From Humulus lupulus (Eukaryota > Streptophyta > Magnoliopsida > Rosales > Cannabaceae), in NCBI RefSeq assembly GCF_963169125.1, contig NC_084798.1, forward strand, positions 202,301,481 through 202,365,480: a stretch of 64,000 nt of DNA. Direction: 5' to 3'. Both the position numbers and the translations under genes were made by a program. The notes beneath the pieces were generated by a model. It did not search any database and was not told the DNA's origin. It saw only the letters and a program-made list of their open reading frames with translations. Numbering within the stretch: position 1 is the first letter of the stretch; every line of letters begins with the position of its first letter. This document shows positions 22,877 to 34,082 of this stretch, in pieces.

Positions 22877-22894
22877 TGGTGTCGTTGTCGAGAA
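22877..22894 (+). promoter_or_regulatory. Decayed primer binding site of the base Athila element
   Basis: TGGTGTCGTTGTCGAGAA matches the Athila primer site TGGCGCCGTTGCCGGGGA at 13 of 18 positions. All five differences are C-to-T or G-to-A. It follows the LTR end at 22870 by six bases. The stretch 22895-23076 to the gag start is an AT-rich leader with nothing else recognisable. Confidence 0.75.
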
Positions 22895-23076
22895 TTTTTT
22901 TATTAATATCAAAATAATTAATTTTTATTCTTATTTGGTTGTTCTTTATTATTTTTCTAACGTGGTTGGTGTCTTAATCCTATAATTTAAGGTAGAATTG
23001 GTGTATGTGACGTGGAAAAGCAGCTGAAGTATTACCGGTGAATCTTAAAATTGAGAGGACTTGTTGACAAAACTAA

Positions 23077-23464
23077 ATGAATAAGAGGTTGGAGGCTACA
23101 GTGGCTGCAAACCAACAGACTACAATGAACAATGCCGCCAATAATGTTGGAGGGGCAGCAGCTGCTAAGGCTCAAAATTCGACAGCAAGAAGTTTGAGAG
23201 ATTATGTACTACCTACAGTTACAGGAGTACATTCGTGCATCCAACTGGCGGCAGTTGCAGCCAATAATTTTGAAATCAAGCCGGTGATTCTGCAAATGGT
23301 GCAGTCTACAGTTCAGTTTGATGGACTCCCCACTGAGGATCCCTATGTGCACATAGCCAATTTCTTGGAGCTATGTGCAACTTTAAAATATAATGGGGTG
23401 AGCAATGACTTTATAAGACTGAGATTGCCCCTGTACCGCGGGAAAGCTAAAGTTTGTTGAACTC
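23077..23464 (+). pseudogene. gag of the base Athila element, N-terminal piece
   Basis: A 127-codon frame from [14 protein letters not shown] contains the Athila Gag N-terminal signature: [32 protein letters not shown], and [17 protein letters not shown]. It stops near 23458 and is then cut by Tat element 2, whose AACTC duplication lies at 23460-23464. The following amino acids of Gag resume at 37830 after the insertion. Confidence 0.85.
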
Positions 23465-24238
23465 TGTTGACGCGGTTCTTGGCCAACAGATAATTATACG
23501 AATAAACAGGATGGATTAGTGCTAAACAGTGAACCGTAATATGAAAATAACTTAATTCTAAACTGGCGAAGTTAGTATCGTGGGAAAGTTATCGCTCCTT
23601 TCTTTTTAGGTGGTTCGAAGGTTAAAATCCCTCTAGTTCACCAGTCGATATTATTGTTATCTCTTGACTATTCCTTACAGAGTATTTCTTTACAAAAAAT
23701 ATGCCAACCCCTTGCAATGCCCAGGGTCTTGGTATTTATAGGGAGAGGATACCTGGGTTGGTAAAGGGGGTCATACCGTGACCTTCTTACCCATCACGTA
23801 ATCTCTGTGACACGGATGATTAATTCCTAAAACCTGACAGTGAGGTGTGGTCTAATCAATAGGTAAGGGGGGATAATGGGCCGCATGGCCCAAACCAGGC
23901 ATGGGGGATCTGAATACGCACGTTTATACTGCGTGTCTGAGAATTCAGGAATGGAATAGACACGTGATGTCTGATATGTGCACGTTTACATTGCGTGGTT
24001 GTCTTTACAAGAATTCGGGTGTCAGATCTACGCCGCATCTCGAGCTTGATGTAGTGCCAGCTCGTGATATCCATATTGCTGACTTGCTGCCTTCGAGTAG
24101 GCTGCTAACTCTCTAATCAGCTCGTGCTGGAGAGGTGGAAACTCGTAATAGCAGCTCCGGGTGGACGATTTACACGTGGCGGACGGAATTATGCCCTTTT
24201 TCAGCTCGCCAATAACTTGCGGATATTTAGGGCGTACA
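23465..24238 (-). repeat. 3' LTR of Tat element 2
   Basis: 774 bp, TGTACGCCC...GTCAACA on the - strand. The partner is at 37050-37824. Confidence 0.9.
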
Positions 24239-24252
24239 TTTTCCCCCCAAGC
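24239..24252 (-). promoter_or_regulatory. Polypurine tract of Tat element 2
   Basis: On the - strand GGCTTGGGGGGAAAA directly precedes the 3' LTR. Confidence 0.85.
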
Positions 24253-24501
24253 CCCTGCTCGTGACATATGACATCATCTGTGATCACAGCGGGGGCTTTT
24301 AGGTTTCTTTTTCGACTCTTCATGTCCCGTCCACTGCGCAAGTATCAGACACGTGGAGCACCGTGGTTGGTGAGGGTCCGGCTTCTGAGAATTGCATTAA
24401 ATGGCCTAGCCTATCTTCGGCCGTCATTTCGCCTCTCGAGTTATGACCCTCGTATCTCGCATTAATGCGATCGAACGATCCTCGTTCCTTTGTCTCTTAC
24501 G

Positions 24502-24512
24502 TATATATAAGG
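24502..24512 (+). promoter_or_regulatory. TATA box for the opposite-strand ORF of Tat element 2
   Basis: TATATATAAGG on the + strand lies 250-260 bases after the polypurine tract. Downstream a likely 5' UTR intron starts at GTAAAC near 24773 and would end just before the ATG at 26035; the solo LTR at 25058-25844 lies inside it. The layout mirrors element 1 (9699). Confidence 0.5.
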
Positions 24513-25057
24513 TTGGCCACCTTTCACATTAGCCACCCTTTATTTGAATTTTTTTCCTCATCTTCTTTCCTCTTTAGCCTAAGAAGTCTTTCTTCTTCTG
24601 GTTATCATCCCAGAGATCCCTACGCTCTTGCCACAAGAGTTTCTTCATGACTTCAGTTCTAAAGGCTCCACCAGGGCTCCGACTCCTACACTTTTTGCGA
24701 CTTTCACACGGCAAAAAACACTATAAGTCCTCTGCTTGTTGCACGTCTTGATATTTCTGTTTCTCTGTTAGGTAAACTTCTTTCTTAGTCGCACACTGTA
24801 GGTTATTTTTGGCTGGTGTTTTGTGCATAGGTTTTTATCCTAGGGGTATCGATCATATGAGAACATGTTTAGGAATGTGATGTATAGGACAAGATAATTT
24901 CTGGGTAACTTTTATGGAATGCTTGTTTGGAAAGGGGAAGGCGATAGGTTTCTGGGGTGCAAAACCGGGTAGCTTAGGGGTCACGCTTCCTAGGCGGTTT
25001 TACTTTTTGAAACTTTCCCTCCAAGGCAAGCATTATCCTGACCCTCCTTACACACAA

Positions 25058-25844
25058 TGTTAGAGAATATATATTATTGCTCAATGGAAATATGGAAAAA
25101 ACCAATATACAACTCTATGCAAAAAATACAATAGACAAGGTAATTGATTAAATAAATATTACAACTCAATTGCTCAAAATACAAGTAACTAGAAAGATGT
25201 AGAAGAAGAAGATTACAAACTCAAAACAATAATAATACAAGTAAATAAGATCAACAAGATCAAAAGAATGAAAATAAAACAAACTCTCACATAACCAAAG
25301 TGTAGAGTAGTGGGGATCACCAACTTGAACAAAGTTCAAGACCTTTGTCCAAAAGCTTATTTCCCCCTATTCTCTAAGCACTAAGGGATCTCTCTAGGAA
25401 ATAGCTCTCTGGAATTATCAAGCATTTTGGTGTATTTTCCAGCCAAGTGCTTTGTGGATGGAAAATGGTGTGTCTTACAAGTGAGCATTAGGCTCCTATT
25501 TATAGAGTTTGAGATACCCTTTGGATTTCAAATTCCAAACCCTCCCAAATGACTTTGTAACTCCCAAAACACATTATTGGGGTTAAAATCATATCTCCAA
25601 CAACCATATTTTATAATGGTTTTATGAAATCCAATCTCAAATGTGTAACATATAATATACACATTATTGGGTAATATTTGGAAGTTACAAATTTGTAACT
25701 GATTTTGTAACTCCAAAATATGTCACATTTGGGCACACACATGTGTCCAATTTTGTGACTCTCAATAATATATTACAAGGTGTGACAAATCACATTTTGT
25801 CACATTATTTAATCTAATATTATATTATATGAAAAAATATAACA
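25058..25844 (-). mobile_element. Solo LTR, TGTTATATTA family, copy 2 (reverse, shorter)
   Basis: Read on the - strand it begins TGTTATATTTTTTCATATAA and ends with the family's '...ttctctaaca'. The flanks are CACAA (25053-25057) and CACAG (25845-25849), a 5-bp duplication with one change. At 787 bp it is about 300 bp shorter than the other copies and lacks the GC-rich word block seen in them at 21190, 27687 and 42965. Confidence 0.85.
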
Positions 25845-26034
25845 CACAGATCCCGAGCAATCGGGGATCCGTTGGGAACACAGGCGCGTGATCATAGCAC
25901 CGCGTGGCCTCACGCACTGCGGGCTGAGATTACCTCAGCCCGTGTACGAAAATCACTCCTCGCACTAGATTCCTTTTTCTATTTTTAGGTCGCCCATTTA
26001 AACTTTTCTTCATCTTTGTTCGTTAGGCGACCAG

Positions 26035-29000
26035 ATGGGGCCCAGGAAGAACATATCTAAAAAGAGCGCTGCTGGTTCATCATCCCAGCAGGCTAGCAAG
26101 GGGAAAGAGATAGTAGCAGAGTCTCCAATCCCCCACTTCGGTCCCACAATGGAGAAAGAGGTCGAGGTGGGACCTGATGCCTTCTTCGAGGCAGAGAGGA
26201 TAGTCTTGAAGGTTACGACCCAAGGGAGGGTCAACAAGATCTTGCTGTCCCATAACATCAAAATTGGGACAGGCGCTCTTGTTGCCCGACCTCCCCTCGA
26301 GGGCAAGAGGAGCTGCACGCCCCTCGATGAGGAGTTCGCGGCCTGGAGCGACGAACACCTCAAGGCCGGGGCCTTCCTACCTTTGGATCAGTACTTCGCG
26401 GACTTTCTGAACTATGTGAGGCTGGCTCCTTTCCAACTGCCCCCTAACTTCTACTGTCTGCTGGCGGGGCTGAGGTACCTCTTCCTGAAGCATGAGTGGG
26501 AGGTCCCTACACCAGCGGACATCCTTTATTTCTTCTGCCTCAAAGCCAGCTCGGATCAATGGGGGCGAGGCGATAGATTCTACTACCTGACCCATTTTCC
26601 CAATTCTCCTGCAGTCATCGAGCTGCCCAGCCACCCCGACGACTTCAAGGACCAGTTCTTTATGTCGACGGGGTTTTGCAACTGCGATCACCACTACTTC
26701 AACTGTCCTCGTAAGTTTCTTCTACCCTCAGCTCGCAAAATTGCCACTTTTGCTTCATTTCTTTTCATGCGTATTGAGTTGAATACCATTGTGAAGCCAT
26801 TTATGCGAGGACGGACAAATCGGTGACCCTCGGGGGTCGCGGGGCTCCCACCAAGCAAAAAATACTACCGCCAGCTCGTGTCTGATGAGACGATGATGGA
26901 ATGCAGGTTAATTTCTCCGGGCCAGACCCTGGCCTTGAGGAGGTCGCGGGCTATCCCAGTAGCTCACGAGTTGGTGCCCGTCCCCGAGGGGGTGGTGCAG
27001 ACGATGACGAGCAGGAGGAGGAAGACGAGGTGCCGCTCATGCGGCGGAAGCAGGCTCTCGAGGTCGCCCAAGGGCTCGATGCGGATCGGGTCCAGTCTGG
27101 GGCAGCACCCGGCCCCTCCGGCCAAGGTAACCCATACTTGTTTAAGGAATTAGACAGGGTTGTCGCAGACCTACGACTTGCTAGGTTTAACCCTAGCCAA
27201 CTCGTACATCGTCATCAAGATGACCCAGACCTTAACATAACTCTACTCCAGTGCGTTGATCAACTAGTGTTGCGACATGATATGGGCCGCCCTAGGGGCA
27301 CTGTAGTAGTAGAAGTTATATTATTTTATAATATAATGTAATATTATATTATATTATAATATAATGTTTTAGATTAAATAAATGTGACAAAGAGTGTCAC
27401 ATATTGTAACATATAATAGAGAGTTACAATATTCAGATATATGAGATATATCCAAATAATATAACATATTTGGTGTTACAAATTTGTAACTTCCATATAT
27501 TACCCTTTATTGCGTAAATTTGTTGTTGCACAATATTGAGATGAATTTCATAAAGTCATATGTGAAATGGATGTTAGAGATGTGATTTTAACCCTAATAA
27601 TGTGTTTTGGGAGTTACAAAATCATTTGGGAGGGTTTGGAACCGTTTGGAAAAACAACACATTTTTTATGCTAAAATTGGTTGGTGGCCGCGGCCACTGA
27701 ATGTTGGTGGCCGCGGCCTATGGGACAGAGACTAGTGGCCGCGGCCACAGGCCAAAAACTAACCAATTTTTCAGTTTTTTCAATCTTTGTTGAACGGCTC
27801 AGAAAACCCAAATAACTCCCAAATCTCTTTTTTAATTCCATATTAATCCAATTAAACATTGGTAACAGCCATGGGGGCTAGTGGAATTTGAAATTCAAAT
27901 GGTGTCTCTAAACTCTATAAATAGGAGCCTATAACTCACTTGTAAGACACAACATTTCTATCCATTAGAGCACTTGGCTAGAAACTCCTTGAGGCTTGAT
28001 AATTCTAGAAAGCATTTCCAATATCTGAGAGAGATCCCTTAGTGCTTGAGTTAGGGGGAAATAAGCTTTTGGACAAAGGTTTTAAACCTTGTTCAAGTTG
28101 GTGATCCCCAACACTCTTCACTTAGGTTGTGTAAGTGAGAGTTTTCTTTGTTTTGTTCTTACAATTTCCTCTATTGTTTTTCTTCTCATTCCTCTTGTTT
28201 TATTTACTTGTAATTTTGTTTAGAGTTGTAATTATATTTTCTTTTGTTCCAAACACTTTTACTTTATTTTTAATCTTTTGCTTAGAGTTGTATTTTTCAC
28301 TATTCCATTCTTATTCTCTTATTCTTCTTCTTCTATTTTGTTTATTTGTACTTTCAGTTATAGAGTTGTAACCTTATTTAATCAATCTATATTTATTTGT
28401 AATATTATTGCATAGAGTTGTAATATTCTTACCCATATCCATTGAGGCAATATATATTTTACTAACAGTAGACACCACCCTGGCTTTTAGGTCGGCCTTT
28501 TTGAGGAGTATGGGACCAACCTTAGGTCGTGGCCCTCCCTTCTGGATGGTGTAGTCGCTCAGGGGCTTAGGCAGTATGTAGAGGAGTCCAGTCCTGAGGC
28601 AGATCCGGACCCAGAGCCCCCTCTCATTCGCGAAGTTATAAACCTAAACTCCCCCATAGAAGCTCCGCGGCCGGAGGTCGTGGCAATAGATTCCTCCTCT
28701 AGCTCGGAGGGTAGGACCTTTTCAATACATCCTTAGATTTTTCTTGTAATCAAGTAACCTTACATGTATCCTAACGCTCCCTTCTTTTTGTTTCAGGTGA
28801 AGAGATGGCGCAGCCCGGAGACAACGTCCTGCAGTCCATCTTCCAAGGGGGAATCCTCCCTCCGAGTTGTCCAGGCCTTTGGTCAAGAAGCTTCGGCTGA
28901 CCAAGAAGGCTCCCCCTCCCGGGACCACCTCTAAATCTCCCACTAAGGGGAGGGGCCAGGTCCCTGCCACCGCAGAGAAGATGCCCCCACCTCCCCCGCG

Positions 29001-29850
29001 ACCTCTGGTCCCTACTCAGGAACTGGAGGTACCAACTGGGACCCCACCAGCTCCGACTCCCACCGTGCGCATCCCGGTTAACACTCAGGCCTTGGAGAAA
29101 ATCCCCGAGGCCTTTCGAGGGACGGTTTACGAAACTGCAAGCTATACGATGGATCATTACTACAATGCCACCCCAAGGGACTTGCGGGAGATCGAGACGA
29201 GGAGCCCTGAGAATGTTATGGAGTCTTTAGTGGGGATGACCCTCACGGTAAGTTCACTTAGTTAACTTAGCTAACTCTCTTTGTTTTCTTTATAGCACAT
29301 GCCTTATTATCTTTTCCTTTGCAGGCGGCTTTGGCTCTACACCGCAGCATAGCTCGATCCAGGGCCAGGTTTGACGAGATCAAGGGCGAGTTCCAGACTG
29401 TTTAGGCCGCTCTCGCGTCTGCACAACAGCAAGAGCGAGATGTCAAGGCTGCCCTGACGGCTATCAAGGAAAGCGAAAAGGCCGTGCAGGTCACCTTGGC
29501 TACTGCAAAAAATAAACTCGAGGCTTCACAGGTCGCCTTGGCCACTGCGAAGGCTGAGCTTGAGGAGGCCCAAGCTGCCCTTGTGGCAGAGAGGGCATCT
29601 TCCAACTCCTCCATGGAGGCCATGCTTTATCATTGCTGGGCCTTCAACCAGGATGGCGATTTCTCCTTCCTAGCGCCGGAGGTGTGGGAGCCCTTCCTCG
29701 AGAAGTTCAAGGCTCGTCTTCAACAGGAGGCGCCCTCTGAGACTGGGGAGACTTACGTTGCAGGCGAGCAGGAGACTGAAGGGGTGACCTCAACGGAACG
29801 GCCTGGGGGGGGCCTAGGACTTTTGTTTTTATTTATTTGTAATCTTTTAC
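26035..29850 (+). pseudogene. Opposite-strand multi-exon ORF of Tat element 2 (Transposase_28-like, coiled coil)
   Basis: This is the counterpart of 10419-13250. Exon 1 (26035-26710, GT donor GTAAGT) encodes a basic N-terminus and the same domain (FAAWSDEHLKAGAFLPLDQY..., NYVRLAPFQLPPNFYCLLAGLRYLF). Later exons lie near 26850-27313 and 28468-28711, then 28797-29249, and the last from 29325. The solo LTR at 27314-28467 interrupts the coding part. The last exon is an alanine-rich coiled coil (LATAKAELEEAQAALVAERAS) that ends in a segment shared with element 1 (FLEKFKARL against FFEEELVAKWQARL). A stop lies at 29404. Exact internal splice sites are uncertain. Function unknown. Confidence 0.65.
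27314..28467 (+). mobile_element. Solo LTR, TGTTATATTA family, copy 3 (TSD GTAGA)
   Basis: It starts AGTTATATTA (the terminal T of TG is changed to A), ends ACTAACA and is flanked by GTAGA (27309-27313, 28468-28472). 1154 bp. It carries three GGCCGCGGCC cores at 27687-27748 and 'aactctataaatag' near 27913. It lies inside the coding part of the opposite-strand ORF. Confidence 0.9.
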
Positions 29851-29945
29851 CACGAGGTTTTTCTCCTCGAGACAATTGTTTTTCCCGAGTTTCATTTTAA
29901 TCTACTTTTACTATTATTACTATTTATTTTTAGCGTGTTTGGTAA

Positions 29946-30540
29946 AAACTTAGTTTGCGTTAATTTTTTATTGATATCTCGTGCTTTTCAAGAAATCATT
30001 GATTAACTAATTTGAATCAACTTCTAAGTTTTAGGACCTGGTTGTATCCAGGTCGTTGATTTTAAAAACTTAGTTCGCGTTAATTCTTTATCGATATCTC
30101 GTGTTTTTTAAGAAAAACATCGATTAACCAATTTAAATCAACTTCTAAGTTTTAGGACCTGGTTGTATCCAGAACGTTGATTTTAGAAACTTAGTTCACG
30201 TTAATTCTTTATTGATATCTCGTGATTTTTAAGAAAAACATCGATTAACCAATTTGAATCAACTTCTAAGTTTTAGGACCTAGTTGTATCCAGGACATTG
30301 ATTTTAGAAACTTAGTTCACGTTAATTCTTTATTGATATCTCGTGTTTTTTAAGAAAAACATCGATTAACCAATTTGAATCAACTTCTAAGTTTTAGGAC
30401 CTGGTTGTATCCAGGACATTGATTTTAGAAACTTAAATCACGTTAATTCTTTATTGATATCTCGTGCTTTTTAAGAAAAACACCGATTAACCAATTTGAA
30501 TCAACTTTTAAGTTTTAGGACCTGGTTGGTGTCCAGGATA
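29946..30540. repeat. 120-bp tandem repeat in Tat element 2
   Basis: Five head-to-tail units of about 120 bp (starts near 29946, 30065, 30185, 30306 and 30427) each read 'aaacttagttcrcgttaattctttat..gatatctcgtg..' and end 'ggacctggttgtatccagg'. It occupies the same place (between the opposite-strand ORF and pol) as the 66-bp array in element 1, but with a different unit. A short 'ggtt.tatcca' word is the only visible link between the two. Confidence 0.9.
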
Positions 30541-30719
30541 TATATGCCCCCCAAGTAATCAGGAAAAGACCTTTCGTGGTTACTTGGAACGTGCTCTTTT
30601 AACATTACGATCACAAAAAATATACAAAGATACGAAGAAACTATCTCATTATTTAGTAAAACAAGGTGGCTTTTCTAACTAAGCCTTACAAAAGTATTAC
30701 TGATAATATTTCTTCAGGT

Positions 30720-33700
30720 GTATAGCGTTCCAAGTCCGTGGGACTGCTTATCCATTAAGCCGAGCTAGCTTAAAGGTTCATTCCTTCACAACCTCTATTA
30801 TTTGATAGGGTCCGTCCCAGTTTGGCCCCAACACTCCGTCCTTGGGATCCTTACCGGCTAAGAAGACTCTTCTGAGCACCAGGTTGCCTACGCTAAAGAT
30901 GCGTTTCTTGACCTTTGAGTTGAAATAACGAGTGATCTTCTGTTGATAATATGCGAGCTGCAGCTGCGAATCTTCTCATTTTTCATCAATTAGGTCGAGG
31001 GACGCGCAAAGCAGTTTGTCGTTCTGGTCTTGGTCAAATGTCCGGACTCTGTGCGAGGCTATCTTCGTTTCGATAGGAAGGACGTCTTCACTTCCGAAAG
31101 CCAGGGAGAAAGGAGTGTGACCCGTCAAAGTTCGGTGTGAGGTCCGGTATGCCCACAGCACCTGGGGGAGCTGTTCGAGCCAGACTCCCTTGGCTTCATC
31201 CAACCTCTTCTTAAGGCTCGCTTTTAGTGTCTTGTTCACAGCCTCGACTTGCCCATTAGCCTGGGGGTAGGCCACAGAGGATAAGCTTTTAACTATGTCG
31301 TGCCTCTCACAGAATTCGGTGAAGAGGTCGCTATCGAACTGTGTTCCGTTATTCGACATGATCTTCTTTGGCAGCCCGAACCGGCAGACAATATTCTTGA
31401 CCACGAAGTCAAAGACCCTCTTTGAAGTAATCGTCGCCAGGGTTTCTGCCTCTGCCCATTTTGTGAAGTAGTCTATAGCCACCACAGCATAGCAAACTCC
31501 TCCTTTTCCCGTGGGAAGGGCACCAACTAAATCAATCCCCCAAACCGCGAACGGCCATAGGGATGAGATCATCTTTAGCTCGACTGGAGGGGCTCGGGCG
31601 ACCGTGGCGAATTGCTGGCACCTGTCGCAATTTTTGACATAAGAGATCGAGTCCTTCGATAGAGTGGGCCAATAATACCCCTACCTCAACACTTTCAAGG
31701 CCAGGGATTTCCCCCCAGCATGATCTCCACAAAATCCCTCATGCACCTCCTGCAGAATGGTTCTCACTTCACCTGGCAGAACACACCGCAGGAGAGGTAA
31801 AGAGAGGCCACGCCGGTACAATATCCCGTCTATCATTATATACCTTGGAGCCTGGTAAAGTACCCTCATTGCGTCGTTTCGCTCCTCGGGTAACTTCCCT
31901 GCTGTGAGGTACTCGATTATGGGGGTCATCCAGGTCGGCCTGGTGTCGATCATCTCGACCTCCGCCCCGGCTTCCTTTATGCTTTGTCTTTCCAAGAATT
32001 CTATCGGTACCAGGCCCAAAGTTTCGGCCTCCCTGGAGGTGGTGAGCTTTGCCAGGGCGTCAGCATTGGCATTCTGCTCCCGAGGTATCTGTTCAATTAG
32101 GTCGTGCTCAAATGCGGATAGCTCCTTCTTTACCTTGGCCAGGTAAGCAACCATCTTGGATCCCCGTGCTTGGTATTCTCCTAATACTTGGTTTACCACG
32201 AGCTGGGAATCGTTGTAGCACTGGACGGAGCTGGCCTTAGCTGGCCTTCAGCTCCTGGGCCACCCTTAGCCCAACCAATAAAGCTTCGTATTCGGCTTCG
32301 TTGTTGGATGCTTTGAATCTGAATCGTAACGCGGAGTGGAATCGATGTCCATCCGGGGATATCAATATGATTCCAGCTCCGGACCCATTCTCGTTGGACG
32401 AGCCATCTACGAAGACTTTCCACGAGGCCTGAACCGGTTCTTCCACTGGTTCTTCTCGGAATCCCGTGCACTCTGCCACAAAATCAGCCAGAGTTTGGCT
32501 TTTCACAGAAGTTCGCGACACGTACAATATCTCAAATTGGCTGAGCTCGATAACCCATTTCAAAAAACGTCCCGATGCCTCAGGTTTCTGCAAAACCTGC
32601 CTTAAGGGTTGATCGGTTACGACGTGGATTGAATGGGACTGGAAATACGGCCTGAGTTTTCGGGAGGCCGTAATAAGGCAGAAAGCCATTTTCTCCATCA
32701 ACGGGTATCGGGATTCAGCTCCGAGAAGCCTCTTGCTAATGTAATAGACTGGCTTCTGAGACCGATCTTCTTCCCAGTACTGCGCTAGCCGTATCTTCCG
32801 TGACAGCCAAGTAAAGGAAAAGAGGCTCTCCTGCTGTTGATTTGGACAACACGATCGGCTCGGCTAAATGTGCTTTCAGGTCGAGGAAGGCACGTTCGCA
32901 CTCTTCGGTCCACTCAAATTTTTTATTTCCCCGGAGCAGGTTGTAGAATGGCAAACACTTCTCGGTAGATTTGGAAATGAATCGATTAAGGGCTGCCACC
33001 CTTCCTGTCAGACTTTGAACATCTTTTTGTGACTGGGGTGATGGCATCTCGAGTAGCGACCTGATCTTATCGGGGTTTGCCTCTATTCCTCTGGTGTTGA
33101 CTATGAAACCCAGAAATTTTCCTGACGCAACCTCGAAAGTACACTTTTGGGGATTTAGCCTCATGTCGTACTCTCTTAAAATCTTAAAGCATTCCTTCAA
33201 ATCGGAGACATGGTTATCGACAGTTTTTGACTTCACCAGCATGTCATCAACATACACTTCCATGTTTTTCCCGATCTGATTAGTAAACATCCTATTGACC
33301 AACCTTCGGTATGTAGCTCCTGCGTTTTTTTGCCCGAAAGGCATGACCTTGTAGCAATAAACGTTAGTTGGGGTCATGAAGCTAGTGTGCTCCTGGTCCA
33401 CCGAATTCATGACGATCTGGTTATAGCCTGAGTATGCATCCATAAAAGATATGAGCTCGTGCCCCGCCATGGCATCTACCAATTGATCAATCCTTGGCAA
33501 AGGGAAGCAATCTTTGGGGTAGGCTTTATTTAGATCGGAAAAGTCGATGCAAGTCCCCCACTTCCCGTTGGACTTTGGGACCAAAACAGGATTGGCGACC
33601 CAGATCGGGTACTTCACCTCGCGAATAAAGCTGCACTTCAAGAGCCAGGCTACTTCCTCCTCTAGCGCCTCAGCTTGGGTCGTGCCCAGGCGCCTTTATT

Positions 33701-34070
33701 TCTCGGACTTTGCCGGCACGTTCTTGTCCAAGTTGAGGGTGTGCATGATGATGCATGGGCTGATCCCTATCATGTCCTCATGAGACCAGGCGAACACATC
33801 TAGATTTTCTTGTAGAAATCTAAGCAGCTCCGCCTTCCTTTTACTACACAGGTTTTTCCCGAGCTTTACCACCTTCGAGGGGTCTTGTGGGTCGATATTC
33901 ACCTCCTCGAGCTCTTCGATGGCCTGGAGCTCAGATCTATCTTCGCCTATTCTGGGGCCGATATCATCATTCAAGGTGATACCCTCCCCATCGACTTTCT
34001 GAGGCTTTTCTATATCAATAATAGGTCCTGCTTCCTGAGATTCCTCAGTCCCACCCTGAATGGTCATCAT
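30720..34070 (-). pseudogene. pol of Tat element 2: RT, RNase H, archaeal-type RNase H, integrase
   Basis: On the - strand: an N-terminal acidic region from about 34070; reverse transcriptase about 33640-32950 with FPLPRIDQLVDAM, YSGYNQI, MPFGQKNAGATYRRL and YVDDM; RNase H about 32760-32470 (VVTDQPLRQVLQKPEASGR); archaeal-type RNase H about 32440-32100 (VDGSSNENGSGAGI, NNEAEYEALLVGLR); integrase about 31900-30976 (HEGFCGDHAGG..., WGIDLVG, NNGTQFD, YPQANGQVEAVNK). NNG replaces SDNG around the second catalytic aspartate. The C-terminus runs on to about 30720 through stops near 30975 and 30820. Frameshifts near 33650, 32740, 32200 and 31680 also break it. Confidence 0.9.
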
Positions 34071-34082
34071 CTGCTGCCCGGT

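Noticed and set aside
20807..28467. Composite element bounded by the TGTTATATTA LTRs at 20807 and 27314
   Set aside because: Each copy has its own different target duplication (ATTAA and GTAGA) and lies inside a different Tat element, so they are separate solo LTRs.
26035..29850. Independent plant gene captured by a retrotransposon
   Set aside because: The corresponding ORF occurs at the same place in the sister element at 10419-13250, so it belongs to the Tat lineage and is not a captured host gene.
29946..30540. CRISPR-like array of direct repeats
   Set aside because: The units are about 120 bp without unique spacers, in a plant retrotransposon. It is an ordinary tandem repeat.
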